Assembly: GCF_023130475.1 (NCBI RefSeq)
Contig: NZ_JAKHEX010000002.1
Coordinates: forward strand, 62,001-126,000
Source: Aciditerrimonas ferrireducens
GTDB lineage: Bacteria > Actinomycetota > Acidimicrobiia > Acidimicrobiales > UBA8190
Direction of reading: 5' to 3'
DNA length: 64,000 bases
The notes below the pieces were generated by a model. That model was not told where the DNA came from and ran no database searches. It was given only the letters and a program-made list of their open reading frames with translations. The stretch's first letter is position 1. Every line of letters begins with the position of its first letter. The position numbers and the translations under genes are program-made. This document shows, in pieces, positions 23,497 through 32,107 of the stretch.

Positions 23497-25356
23497 ATGG
23501 CGACCGTCTCCGACGACACCGGCCGGGTGCTGGCCGGCCGCTACCGACTCCAGGGCCTCCTGGGTCTGGGGGCCTCGGCCCGGGTCTACGACGCGGTGGA
23601 CCTGGTCCTGGAGCGGCCGGTGGCGGTGAAGCTGCTCCATCCCTCCCTCGCTGAGGACGCGGCCTTCGTGCGGCGCTTCACCGCCGAGGCTCGGGCCGCA
23701 GCCGCCTTGACCCATCCCGGGGTGGTGGCGGTCTTCGACTGGGGAGAGGAGGGCGGTCAACCCTTCTTGGTCCTCCAGCGCTTCGACGGTTCGCTTAGAG
23801 ACCTCTTGGACGGCGGCCAGCGGCTCTCGTTGGCCCAGGCGGTCGCTCTCGGTGCCCAGGTGGCCGGCGGCCTGGCCTACGCGCACCGCCGGGGTCTGGT
23901 GCACCGGGACCTGAGTCCTGGCAACGTGCTGCTCGACCAGGACGGCCGGGCGGCCGTGGGCGACTTCGGCCTGGCCCGGGCCCTGGAGGCGGCCAGCTGG
24001 ACCGAGCCGGTCGGCGCCGTGCTGGGCACGGCCCGCTACGCCGCGCCCGAACGGGCCGGCGGCGGCCCGGCCACCGACCGCGCCGACGTCTACGGCCTGG
24101 CCCTGGTGCTCGTGGAGGCCGTGACCGGCACGGTGCCGCTCGTGGCCGACAGCCCCCTCGGCACGGTCCTCGGCCGGGTGGGTCGGCGGCTGCCGCCCCT
24201 GCCGGCCCTCGGGCCCCTCGAGGCGCTGCTGGCCCAGGCGGCGGCCCCCGAACCGGCGGACCGGCCGAGCGCGGAGGAGTTGGCTCGGTCCCTGGAGGAG
24301 CTCGGCCGCCGACTGCCCCCACCCGAGGCCATCGGGGGCTTCGCCCTGCGGGGCGCGCCGGTCCCGGCCCTCGAGCGCACCGAACCGGCACCGGCGCTGG
24401 CGCCCGCCACGGCCGCCGGTGTCGTTGCCCCGGCGCCGGCCGAGGACCCGGTCCCGGCTCCGCTGCCGCGGGGCCGTCGCCGGCGAGGGTGGCTCATCGC
24501 CGCGGCCCTGCTGGTGGTGCTGGCGGCACTGGCCGGGGTCGGGGTCTGGCGAAGCGGGGTGCTCCTCCCCCGACACCGGCTGGTCAGCCTGGTCGGGCGA
24601 CCCGAGACCCAGGCGGCTCGCGTGGTGCGTGCCGAGGGCCTGCGGCTGCGGGTCCTGCGTCGGCGGTACCAGGTCGAGAGCCTGGCCGGTGACGTCCTGC
24701 GGGAGATCCCAGCACCAGGCACGTGGCTCCGACAAGGGGCCACGGTAGCCGTGGTGGTCTCCCTGGGGCCCCCGCTGGTGTCGGTGCCTGACCTCGGCAG
24801 CGTCTCGGGGGGCTGCTCGGCGGTGGTGGCGCTCCTCGATGCCCACCGGCTGCGGGGCAGCTGTCGGGAGGCCAGCAGCACGACCGTGCCGGCCGGCCGG
24901 GTCCTTCGGTGGTCGCCGACGGGTCGGGCCCCCGAGGGCTCGACCGTCAGCGTCGTGGTCTCGAGCGGCCCACCGCTCGTGGCCGTGCCGAGCTTGGCCG
25001 GGATCAGCAGCTGCGCCGGGGTGGCCAGCGCCCTGCAGGCCGCCGGCCTGCGAGCGGCGTGCAGCACCCAGCCCTCCCTCGCCCAGCCGGCCGGAGCGGT
25101 GCTCTCGGAGAGCCCCACGGGCCGGGCCCCGGCGGGTTCGACGGTGACCGTGGTGCTCTCCTCGGGGCCGCCACCGGTCACGGTGCCCAACGTCGAGAAC
25201 GACGTGCCCCTGCCCCAGGCCGTGACCGAACTGCAGGGCGCGGGCCTGGTCGTCGGCCCGGTGTACGGGCCTGGCGGCGGGGTGGTCTTCCACACCAGCC
25301 CGGGCCCGGGCCAGGTGGTGCCCCGAGGGACGGTGGTGACGGTCTACACCCAGTGA
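23497..25356 (+). CDS. PASTA-domain serine/threonine protein kinase (PknB-like)
   Basis: Membrane kinase of the PknB/StkP class, 619 residues. The kinase domain (about 12-290) has the Gly-loop LGLGASARVYDA, VAVKLL Lys45, HRDLSPGN with catalytic Asp138 and DFG at 156-158. A Pro/Ala linker leads to one membrane helix (about 333-352) after RGRRRRG. Outside are four PASTA repeats (about 362-619), three with internal Cys pairs (GGCSAVVALLDAHRLRGSC and SSCAGVASALQAAGLRAAC). The family senses peptidoglycan fragments and phosphorylates growth and division proteins. A TAGCCT box at 23451 suggests a 5' leader of about 35-40 nt. Confidence 0.94.
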   Translation: MATVSDDTGRVLAGRYRLQGLLGLGASARVYDAVDLVLERPVAVKLLHPSLAEDAAFVRRFTAEARAAAALTHPGVVAVFDWGEEGGQPFLVLQRFDGSLRDLLDGGQRLSLAQAVALGAQVAGGLAYAHRRGLVHRDLSPGNVLLDQDGRAAVGDFGLARALEAASWTEPVGAVLGTARYAAPERAGGGPATDRADVYGLALVLVEAVTGTVPLVADSPLGTVLGRVGRRLPPLPALGPLEALLAQAAAPEPADRPSAEELARSLEELGRRLPPPEAIGGFALRGAPVPALERTEPAPALAPATAAGVVAPAPAEDPVPAPLPRGRRRRGWLIAAALLVVLAALAGVGVWRSGVLLPRHRLVSLVGRPETQAARVVRAEGLRLRVLRRRYQVESLAGDVLREIPAPGTWLRQGATVAVVVSLGPPLVSVPDLGSVSGGCSAVVALLDAHRLRGSCREASSTTVPAGRVLRWSPTGRAPEGSTVSVVVSSGPPLVAVPSLAGISSCAGVASALQAAGLRAACSTQPSLAQPAGAVLSESPTGRAPAGSTVTVVLSSGPPPVTVPNVENDVPLPQAVTELQGAGLVVGPVYGPGGGVVFHTSPGPGQVVPRGTVVTVYTQ

Positions 25357-25429
25357 CCGGCTCCCCCACGCAGGGACCGGCGCATCGGGATCGGCAGGAC
25401 GACAGGGAAGGACACGAGGGAGGGGAGCG

Positions 25430-26329
25430 ATGGGCGTGCTCGAGGGACGGGTCGTGGTGGTCACCGGCGGTGGCCGGGGCCTCGGACGGGAGTACGCGCT
25501 GCTGGCGGCGGCCGAGGGGGCCCGGGTGGTGGTGAACGACCTCGGCGCGGGGCCCGACGGGGCCGGGGCCGACGAGGGGGCCGCGGCGAGCGTGGCACGG
25601 GAGATCGCGGCGACGGGGGGCGAGGCGGTGGCGAACACCGACGACGTGGCCGACTGGGCCGGGGCCAAGCGGCTGGTGGACCAGGCCCTCGAGCACTTCG
25701 GCCGGCTGGACGGCCTGGTGCTGAACGCCGGCATCCTGCGGGACCGGATGCTGGTGAACCTCAGCGAGGAGGACTGGGACGAGGTCGTGCGGGTCCACTT
25801 GAAGGGCCACGTGGCTCCTCTGCACCACGCCGCGGCCCACTGGCGGGCCGAGGCGAAGGCCGGACGGACCCCCGATGCCGCCGTGGTCACGACCACCTCG
25901 ACCTCGGGTCTGCTGGGGAACCCGGGGCAGGCGAACTACGGGGCGGCCAAGGCCGGGATCGCTGCGCTCACGGTCATCGCCGCCCGGGAGCTGGTCCGTT
26001 ACGGCGTCCGGGTGAACAGCGTGGCCCCCGCGGCCCGGACCCGGCTGACCGAGCAGACCCCGGGGCTAACTGACATCGTGCGGCCCCCGGCCGACCCCGA
26101 GGCGTTCGACGTCTGGGACCCGGCGAACGTGGCACCCCTGGTGGTGGCCCTCGTGGCCCCCGGCAGCCGGGTCAGCGGCCAGGTCTTCTTCGTCCAGGGC
26201 GGCACGGTCCGGCTGTTCCAGCCCTGGACGATGACCGAGACCTTGGCGAAGGAGGGTCGCTGGAGCGTGGGGGAGCTCCTGGAAGCCCTGCCCGGTCTGG
26301 CCGGGGCGGATCCCGGGGTCCCGAGCTGA
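25430..26329 (+). CDS. Short-chain dehydrogenase (hydroxyacyl-CoA dehydrogenase-like)
   Basis: NAD(P)-dependent SDR, 299 residues. The cofactor motif TGGGRGLG (12-19), NAG (LVLNAGILRD), the catalytic Ser in TTTSTSGLLGN and YGAAK (YxxxK) are present. The N-terminus (VVVNDLGAGPDGAGADE) and the length resemble the dehydrogenase domain of peroxisomal multifunctional enzyme type 2, which oxidises 3-hydroxyacyl-CoA. The convergent SCP2-type gene 12 nt downstream encodes the other end of such enzymes and supports a fatty acid or sterol side-chain role. The ribosome site GAGGGAGGGGAG is strong. Confidence 0.88.
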   Translation: MGVLEGRVVVVTGGGRGLGREYALLAAAEGARVVVNDLGAGPDGAGADEGAAASVAREIAATGGEAVANTDDVADWAGAKRLVDQALEHFGRLDGLVLNAGILRDRMLVNLSEEDWDEVVRVHLKGHVAPLHHAAAHWRAEAKAGRTPDAAVVTTTSTSGLLGNPGQANYGAAKAGIAALTVIAARELVRYGVRVNSVAPAARTRLTEQTPGLTDIVRPPADPEAFDVWDPANVAPLVVALVAPGSRVSGQVFFVQGGTVRLFQPWTMTETLAKEGRWSVGELLEALPGLAGADPGVPS

Positions 26330-26341
26330 GCGGCCGGTCGC

Positions 26342-26749
26342 TCAGGCCGTGATGCCCCGGATCCGCTGGGCCAGCTCAGCGGCCGCCGGGTCGGGGGGCA
26401 GGGTCTGGAGGAGGACCAGCTTGCTCATGTCCCCATCGACCCGGACCTTGCCGGCCATGAAGGCCTGCATGGCGGCCTGGGGGTTCCCGTCCACGAGGAT
26501 GGCCTTGGCTGTCTGGTAGTCCACCGTCACCGTCAGGTCCGGGTCGGCTAGGTGGCCGAGGTCCAGCTCGACCAGGCCCGAGGAGGTGTCCAGGTGGGCA
26601 TGGACCGGGTCCTCGCCGAAGGGCACCTCGGTGACGACCAGGTTCATGCGGACCTGGTGGGGTACTGCCGGGCGGGGGCCGGCCAGCTCGTCCCGGATAC
26701 GGCGGGCCTCGGCGACCCACTGGTCGCTGAGGAAGGGGTAGGACGGCAT
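26342..26749 (-). CDS. SCP2 sterol/lipid-transfer domain protein
   Basis: A 135-residue single-domain protein of the SCP2 fold that binds acyl-CoA or sterol-like lipids. Typical features are the strand-rich N-terminal half, LTVTVDYQTAKAILVDGNPQAAMQAFMAGKVRVDGDMSKLV (read in parts) and a C-terminal helix. The segment ...AFMAGKVRVDGDMSKL is the family hallmark. It is convergent with the SDR gene, 12 nt apart. The ATG has a GGAAGGAG site upstream at about 9 nt. Confidence 0.88.
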   Translation of the reverse strand: MPSYPFLSDQWVAEARRIRDELAGPRPAVPHQVRMNLVVTEVPFGEDPVHAHLDTSSGLVELDLGHLADPDLTVTVDYQTAKAILVDGNPQAAMQAFMAGKVRVDGDMSKLVLLQTLPPDPAAAELAQRIRGITA

Positions 26750-26893
26750 CGGACAGCGCTCCTTCCAGGTCGATCGGCCCGGGCTGGGTCGCCGCCACCC
26801 TACCGAACCGGGCCTGACCGGGCCGGAGCGTCGCGCCGCCGCCGGGCCTCCCCGACCGGGACCGGGGCCGCCGGGGGGTCCGCGGCAGCGCGC

Positions 26894-26899
26894 TACCGT
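26894..26899 (+). promoter_or_regulatory. -10-like box TACCGT for the gatCAB operon
   Basis: TACCGT lies 6 nt before the GTG of gatC at 26906. Confidence 0.45.
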
Positions 26900-26905
26900 G
26901 GCAGC

Positions 26906-27241
26906 GTGCCCGGGAGACGGACAAAAGATGCTGGTCAGGAGCCGGACCGGATCACGAGGGAGGCCACGGCCCATGTGGCCCGGCTGGCCCGCATCGCCCT
27001 GTCCCCCGAGGAGCTGGACCGCTACGCCCAGCAGCTGGCGGCCGTCCTGGAGCACGCCGCCCAGGTGGCGGCCGCCCCGACCGCCGGGGTTCCCCCCACC
27101 GCGCACCCCTTCGCCCTGGTGAACGTGCTGCGAGACGACGAGCCCCGCCCCTCGCTGGACCCGGCGGTGGTCCTGGCCGAGGCACCGGCGGCCGAGGACG
27201 GCCGGTTCAAGGTGCCGCCGATCCTGGGGGAGGCCCCGTGA
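26906..27241 (+). CDS. gatC: Aspartyl/glutamyl-tRNA amidotransferase subunit C
   Basis: Small subunit (111 residues) that stabilises GatA-GatB, the complex converting Glu-tRNA(Gln) and Asp-tRNA(Asn) to the amidated forms. The family pattern [27 protein letters not shown] is present, with the C-terminal [10 protein letters not shown] and FKVPPILGE. The start GTG is preferred because of the -10-like box 6 nt upstream. The stop overlaps the gatA GTG (GTGA). Confidence 0.95.
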   Translation: MPGRRTKDAGQEPDRITREATAHVARLARIALSPEELDRYAQQLAAVLEHAAQVAAAPTAGVPPTAHPFALVNVLRDDEPRPSLDPAVVLAEAPAAEDGRFKVPPILGEAP

Positions 27242-28722
27242 GCCTGGCGCCGACGGCGTCCGCCATCGCCGCGGCGGTGCGGAGCGGGGAGGTCCGGGCC
27301 AGCGAGGTCCTCGAGGGGTGCCTGGAGGCCATCGACCAGGTCGAGGGCCAGCTGGGGTGCTTCGTGACCCTCACCCCCGAGCTGGCTCGGGCCCAGGCCG
27401 AGGCGGTCGACGCCCAGGTCGCGGCCGGCGCGCCGCTCGGTCCGCTGGCCGGGGTGCCGGTGGCGGTGAAGGACAACCTCTGCACGGCCGGGGTGCCCAC
27501 GACCTGCTCCTCCCGCATCCTGGCCTCCTGGCGGCCGCCCTATGACGCCACGGCAGTGGCCCGCCTGGTCGCAGCCGGTGCGGTGGTGGTGGGCAAGACG
27601 AACCTGGACGAGTTCGCCATGGGCTCCTCGACGGAGACCTCGGCCTTCGGGCCGACCCGCAACCCCTACGACCCGAGCCGGGTCCCCGGGGGCTCGAGCG
27701 GGGGCTCGGCGGCCGTCGTGGCCGCAGGGGCGGTGCCCCTGGCCCTCGGGACCGACACGGGCGGCTCGATCCGCCAGCCGGCAGCCCTCTGCGGGGTGGT
27801 GGGCCTGAAGCCCACCTACGGGGCGGTCTCCCGCTACGGGCTCATCGCCTTCGCCAGCTCCCTGGACCAGGTGGGCCCTCTGGCCCAGACCGTGGAGGAC
27901 GCCGCCGCCCTGCTCGACGCCATCGCCGGGCACGACCCCATGGACTCGACCTCCCTCCCCGAAGGGGTCCTGCCCTGCCACCGGGCGCTCGACCGGGGGG
28001 TGGCCGGGCTGCGGATCGGGCTGGTCAGGGAGCTGGTGGAGGCCGAGGGCATCGAGCCTGGGGTCCGTCGGCGGGTGGAGGACGCGGCAGAGGCCCTGGC
28101 GGCCGCCGGTGCGACGGTCGAGCCGGTCTCGGTGCCCGAGCTGGCCCTGGGCCTGCCGGCCTACTACCTGATCGCACCGGCCGAGGCCTCCTCGAACCTG
28201 GCCCGCTACGACGGGGTGCGCTACGGCCTGCGGGTCGATGGGGCCGACGTGGAGGAGATGCAGGCCCGGACCCGGGCGGCGGGCTTCGGGCCGGAGGTGA
28301 AGCGGCGGATCCTGCTCGGCACCTACGCCCTGTCGGCCGGCTACTACGACGCCTACTACGCCCAGGCCCAGAGGGTGCGGACCCTCATCGTGCGGGCCTT
28401 CGAACGGGCCTACGAACAGGCGGACCTCCTGCTCGGGGCCACCACGCCGACCACCGCCTTCCCCCTCGGGGCCAAGGTGGAGGACCCCCTGGCGATGTAC
28501 CTGAGCGACGTCTTCACCATCCCGACCAACCTGGCCGGGCACCCGGCCCTGAGCGTGCCCTTCGGCACCGACGATGCCGGCCTGCCCGTGGGGGTCCAGC
28601 TCCTGGCTCCGGCGCTGGCCGAACCGAGCCTGGTGGCCGCCGGAGCGGTCCTGGAACGATCAGCGCCGGCCCTGCCCCCGCCGCCGGTGGCTGCCAGCTG
28701 GCGCCTGGGGGTGCCCCGGTGA
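27238..28722 (+). CDS. gatA: Aspartyl/glutamyl-tRNA amidotransferase subunit A
   Basis: Amidase subunit that releases ammonia from glutamine; 494 residues. The Ser-cisSer-Lys site is visible: Lys in [11 protein letters not shown], Ser in [11 protein letters not shown] and GGSSGGSAA. The C-terminal [23 protein letters not shown] is typical of GatA as opposed to other amidases. Coupled on both sides: GTGA overlap with gatC and with gatB. Confidence 0.98.
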   Translation: MSLAPTASAIAAAVRSGEVRASEVLEGCLEAIDQVEGQLGCFVTLTPELARAQAEAVDAQVAAGAPLGPLAGVPVAVKDNLCTAGVPTTCSSRILASWRPPYDATAVARLVAAGAVVVGKTNLDEFAMGSSTETSAFGPTRNPYDPSRVPGGSSGGSAAVVAAGAVPLALGTDTGGSIRQPAALCGVVGLKPTYGAVSRYGLIAFASSLDQVGPLAQTVEDAAALLDAIAGHDPMDSTSLPEGVLPCHRALDRGVAGLRIGLVRELVEAEGIEPGVRRRVEDAAEALAAAGATVEPVSVPELALGLPAYYLIAPAEASSNLARYDGVRYGLRVDGADVEEMQARTRAAGFGPEVKRRILLGTYALSAGYYDAYYAQAQRVRTLIVRAFERAYEQADLLLGATTPTTAFPLGAKVEDPLAMYLSDVFTIPTNLAGHPALSVPFGTDDAGLPVGVQLLAPALAEPSLVAAGAVLERSAPALPPPPVAASWRLGVPR

Positions 28723-30173
28723 CCCCGGCCGGCTGGGAGGCCGTCATCGGCCTCGAGGTCCACTGCGAGCTGCGGACCAGGACGAAGCTGTTCTGCGGGT
28801 GCCGGAACGAGTTCGGGGCCCCGCCGAACACCCACGTCTGCCCGGTCTGCCTGGGCCTGCCCGGTTCGCTGCCGGTCCTGAACCGCCAGGCGGTCGAGCT
28901 GGCGATGCGGATCGGCCTGGCCCTGGGCTGTCGGATCGAGCCCTCGGTGTTCCACCGGAAGAACTACTTCTACCCGGACATGCCGAAGGACTACCAGATC
29001 AGCCAGTACGACGAGCCGATCTGCGTCGAGGGGGCCCTGACCCTGCCCGACGGCAGCCGGGTGGGGATCGTCCGGGCGCACCTCGAGGAGGACACCGGCA
29101 AGACCAGCCACATCGGGGAGAGCGGCCGGATCCACGGGGCCGGCTACGCCCTGGTGGACTACAACCGGGCCGGGGTGCCCCTGGTGGAGATCGTCTCGGC
29201 CCCCGACATCCGCAGCGCCCAGCAGGCCCGGGCCTACGTGGCCGAGCTGCGGGGCGTGCTCGTGGCCACCGGCGCCTCCGACGGTCGCATGGAGGAGGGC
29301 TCCTTGCGGGTGGACGCCAACGTCTCGGTCCGGCGAGCCGGCAGCGACGTGCTCGGCACCCGCTGCGAGGTGAAGAATCTGAACTCGTTGCGCTCCTTGG
29401 TCCGGGCGCTCGAGCACGAGGTGGCCCGCCAGGTCGGCCTGCTGGAGGCCGGCCAGCCGGTGGTCCAAGAGACTCGGCACTTCGACGAGGACCGGGGGGT
29501 GACGGTGGCCCTGCGGTCCAAGGAGGAGGCCTTCGACTACCGCTACTTCCCCGAGCCCGACCTCGTGGCCCTGGCCCCCGAGCCGGCATGGCGCGAGGCG
29601 GTGGCTGCGTCCCAGCCGCCCCTGCCCGCCGCTCGACGCCAGGCCCTGGCCGAGCTCTTCGGGGCGGCGCGTCTGGAGGGTCCCCGGGCGGAGCAGGCGG
29701 AGACCGTCCTGGAACTGGGCCTGGACGCCCTGGTGCGGGCCGCGGCCGAGGCCGGGGTGGACCCGGCGTTGGCCCTGGCCCGGACGGCCAACGAAGCGGC
29801 TGCCCAGGCGGAGGCGGCCCGCCAGGTGGACCCGGGGGCCTACGTGGCCCTGTTGCGCATGGAGCAGGAAGGCCGGCTCTCGGCCACCCAGGCGAAGACC
29901 GTGCTCGCCGAGCTGCTCCAGCACGGGGGGGACCCGGCCGACATCGCCGAGCGGCTCGGCCTGGTTGGCCTGGACCGCGGCGCCCTGGCCAGCGTGGTGG
30001 CGGAGGTGGTGGCGGCCCACCCAGAGGAGTGGTCCCGGTTCTGCGCGGGCGAGGAGAAGCTGGCCGGGTTCTTCACCGGGCAGGTCATGCGCCGCACCAG
30101 GGGCCAGGCGGACGGCAAGCTGGTGGCCGCCGAACTGGCGACCCGTCGGGCCGCCGAGGCGGGAGCACCGTGA
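28719..30173 (+). CDS. gatB: Aspartyl/glutamyl-tRNA amidotransferase subunit B
   Basis: Kinase and tRNA-binding subunit that phosphorylates the mischarged aminoacyl-tRNA; 484 residues. The opening [20 protein letters not shown], the Cys-rich [36 protein letters not shown] and [10 protein letters not shown] are all diagnostic. The C-terminal YqeY-like tail domain is complete. The stop overlaps the next gene's GTG. In M. tuberculosis a gene (pfkA) sits between gatA and gatB; here they are adjacent. Confidence 0.98.
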   Translation: MTPAGWEAVIGLEVHCELRTRTKLFCGCRNEFGAPPNTHVCPVCLGLPGSLPVLNRQAVELAMRIGLALGCRIEPSVFHRKNYFYPDMPKDYQISQYDEPICVEGALTLPDGSRVGIVRAHLEEDTGKTSHIGESGRIHGAGYALVDYNRAGVPLVEIVSAPDIRSAQQARAYVAELRGVLVATGASDGRMEEGSLRVDANVSVRRAGSDVLGTRCEVKNLNSLRSLVRALEHEVARQVGLLEAGQPVVQETRHFDEDRGVTVALRSKEEAFDYRYFPEPDLVALAPEPAWREAVAASQPPLPAARRQALAELFGAARLEGPRAEQAETVLELGLDALVRAAAEAGVDPALALARTANEAAAQAEAARQVDPGAYVALLRMEQEGRLSATQAKTVLAELLQHGGDPADIAERLGLVGLDRGALASVVAEVVAAHPEEWSRFCAGEEKLAGFFTGQVMRRTRGQADGKLVAAELATRRAAEAGAP

Positions 30174-30583
30174 GCCGGCGGGCGAGCACCTTGCCGGTGG
30201 TGCCGGCCGGGGCGCCGACGGGTCCCGAGGAGGCCCTCGGCCGGGCGGTCCTGGCCCGGTTCTTCCGGGCCCTCGGGGATCCGACCCGCCTGGACCTCCT
30301 GGCCTTCTTGCTCGAGGTCGGGGAGGCCACCGGCCGGGAATGCGTCGCCCGGGCCGGGCTGTCCCAGGGGCGGGTCTCGGCCCACCTGGCGTGCCTGGTG
30401 TCCTGCGGCTTGGTGGAGGTCCGGCGCCAGGGCCGTTTCAGCTACTACCGAGTGGCCGACGACCGCGTCGCGACGCTGGTGGGCTTGGCGCAGGAGGTGG
30501 CCGCCGGCCACGCCGAGTCGATCGCCGAGTGCCTGGTGGTCGGGCCTGCGCTTGGGGGTCGGGGTCGGCACGCGGCGAGCTGA
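30170..30583 (+). CDS. ArsR/SmtB-family metal-sensing repressor, CmtR-like
   Basis: A 137-residue winged-helix repressor. The core ARFFRALGDPTRLDLLAFLLE and LSQGRVSAHLACLVSCGLVEVRRQGRFSYYRV is standard ArsR. The recognition helix carries Cys75 and Cys79 in HLACLVSCG, matching the CxxxC pair of M. tuberculosis CmtR (Cys57/Cys61). Cys121 near the C-terminus (SIAEC) could stand for the third ligand, Cys102. CmtR senses Cd(II)/Pb(II). Cys58 is an extra candidate ligand. Translationally coupled to gatB (GTGA) and followed by the thiol enzyme mycothione reductase. Confidence 0.85.
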   Translation: MSRRASTLPVVPAGAPTGPEEALGRAVLARFFRALGDPTRLDLLAFLLEVGEATGRECVARAGLSQGRVSAHLACLVSCGLVEVRRQGRFSYYRVADDRVATLVGLAQEVAAGHAESIAECLVVGPALGGRGRHAAS

Positions 30584-30662
30584 GGCGCCAGGCGGCGCCT
30601 TCGCTCCTCGGCCGCCGGACCCGGCGGGAATCGGTCCGGAGCTCTCGGGGTTGGACCAGGTC

Positions 30663-32075
30663 GTGGCGCAGAGCCGACGGTACGACGTGGTGGTGCTCGG
30701 GGCCGGGTCGGGCAACAGCATCGTGGACGAACGCTTCGCCGACCGGCGGGTGGCGATCGTGGACCGGGGGGTGGGGCCCCGGGGCTCCTTCGGGGGCACC
30801 TGTTTGAACGTGGGGTGCATCCCGACGAAGATGCTGGTCCACAGCGCCGACCTGGCCGAGTCCCCGGCGCACGCCCAGGCGCTCGGAGTCGGCCTGGAGC
30901 TCCGGTCGGTGGACTGGCCAGGCATCGTCGATCGGGTCTTCGGGCGGATCGACGCCATCGCGGATGCTGGCCGGGCCTGGCGGGTCTCGGGGATGGCGAA
31001 CGTCGAGCTGCTCGAGGGTCGGGCCCGGTTCGTGGGGCCCAAGTGCCTGGAGGTCGCCACCGCCGAGGGGCCAGTGACCCTGGAGGCCGAGCAGGTGGTG
31101 GTGGCGGTCGGCAGCCGCCCGGTGGTGCCCGCCGTCCTCGCCGAGGCCGGACCGGCGGTGCACACCAGCGACACCATCCTGCGGCTCCCCGAGGTGCCCG
31201 AGCACCTGGTGGTGGTCGGCACGGGCTTCGTGGCCTGCGAGCTGGCCCACGTCTTCGGCAGCCTCGGGGCGGCCGTGACCGTGGTGGGCCGAGGCGACCG
31301 GGTGCTGCGAGCCGAGGACGACGAGGTGTCCCGCCGGGTCACCGAGGCCTTCGACCGGCGCTTCGACCTGCGGCTCCAGCGGAAGCTCGTCGGGGCGCGG
31401 GCGGTGCGGGGCGGGGTGGAGCTGGAGCTCGAGGGTCCCAAGGGCAGCGAGCTCGTGGCCGGGAACGTGGTTCTGGCCGCTGTCGGCCGGGTCCCAAACG
31501 CTGACCTGGTCGAAGCGAGCGCCGGGGGCCTGGCCCTGACCCCCGACGGGCGGATCCAGGTCGACGACCAGCAGCAGACCAACGTGCCGGGGGTCTTCGC
31601 CCTCGGAGACGTGAGCTCGCCCTTCATGCTGAAGCACGTCGCGAACCACGAGGCCAGGGTGGTCCAGCACAACCTCCTGCACCCGGACCGGCCGGTGCGG
31701 ACCAACCACCGGGCCGTGCCGCACGCCGTCTTCACCTCCCCCCGGGTGGCGGCCGTCGGCCTGACCGAGCGAGAGGCGCGGGCGGCTGGCGGTCCGGTGG
31801 CCGTGGGCCAACAGGAGTACGCCGGGGTGGCCTACGGCTGGGCCATGGAGGAAACCGAGGGCTTTGCCAAGGTGGTCGCCAACCCCGAGACCGGGCAGAT
31901 CCTTGGGGCGCACGTCGTGGGGCCCCAGGCACCCCAGCTGCTCCAGCCCCTCGTGCAGGCCATGGCCTTCGGGCTCGACGCCAAGAGCATGGCCCGCGGG
32001 CAGTACTGGATTCACCCGGCCCTCTCGGAGGTGGTGGAGAACGCCTTGCTGGCCCTGCCCCTGGACTGGGAGTGA
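30663..32075 (+). CDS. mtr: Mycothione reductase
   Basis: FAD and NADPH disulfide reductase that regenerates mycothiol; 470 residues. It begins YDVVVLGAGSGNSIVDERFADRRVAIVD (in parts), with the redox pair in GGTCLNVGCIPTK, the NADPH Rossmann motif GTGFVACELAHVFGSLGA, LGDVSSPFMLKHVANHEA and the dimer-interface tail ARGQYWIHPALSEVVENALL. The GSGNSIVDE and HPALSEVVENALL segments separate it from lipoamide or mercuric reductases. GTG 30663 gives the family length; the frame is open further upstream but without similarity. Evidence for a mycothiol-producing actinobacterium. Confidence 0.94.
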   Translation: MAQSRRYDVVVLGAGSGNSIVDERFADRRVAIVDRGVGPRGSFGGTCLNVGCIPTKMLVHSADLAESPAHAQALGVGLELRSVDWPGIVDRVFGRIDAIADAGRAWRVSGMANVELLEGRARFVGPKCLEVATAEGPVTLEAEQVVVAVGSRPVVPAVLAEAGPAVHTSDTILRLPEVPEHLVVVGTGFVACELAHVFGSLGAAVTVVGRGDRVLRAEDDEVSRRVTEAFDRRFDLRLQRKLVGARAVRGGVELELEGPKGSELVAGNVVLAAVGRVPNADLVEASAGGLALTPDGRIQVDDQQQTNVPGVFALGDVSSPFMLKHVANHEARVVQHNLLHPDRPVRTNHRAVPHAVFTSPRVAAVGLTEREARAAGGPVAVGQQEYAGVAYGWAMEETEGFAKVVANPETGQILGAHVVGPQAPQLLQPLVQAMAFGLDAKSMARGQYWIHPALSEVVENALLALPLDWE

Positions 32076-32095
32076 GCCGAGGGGTCTGGTCGCCC

Positions 32096-32101
32096 TAGGC
32101 T
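32096..32101 (+). promoter_or_regulatory. -10-like box TAGGCT for ilvD
   Basis: TAGGCT lies 6 nt before the ATG at 32108. Confidence 0.45.
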
Positions 32102-32107
32102 CGGGGC

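Noticed and set aside
30663-32075. Mercuric reductase next to a metal-sensing regulator
   Set aside because: The GSGNSIVDE start and the HPALSEVVENALL end are those of mycothione reductase, and there is no C-terminal Cys pair or HMA domain.
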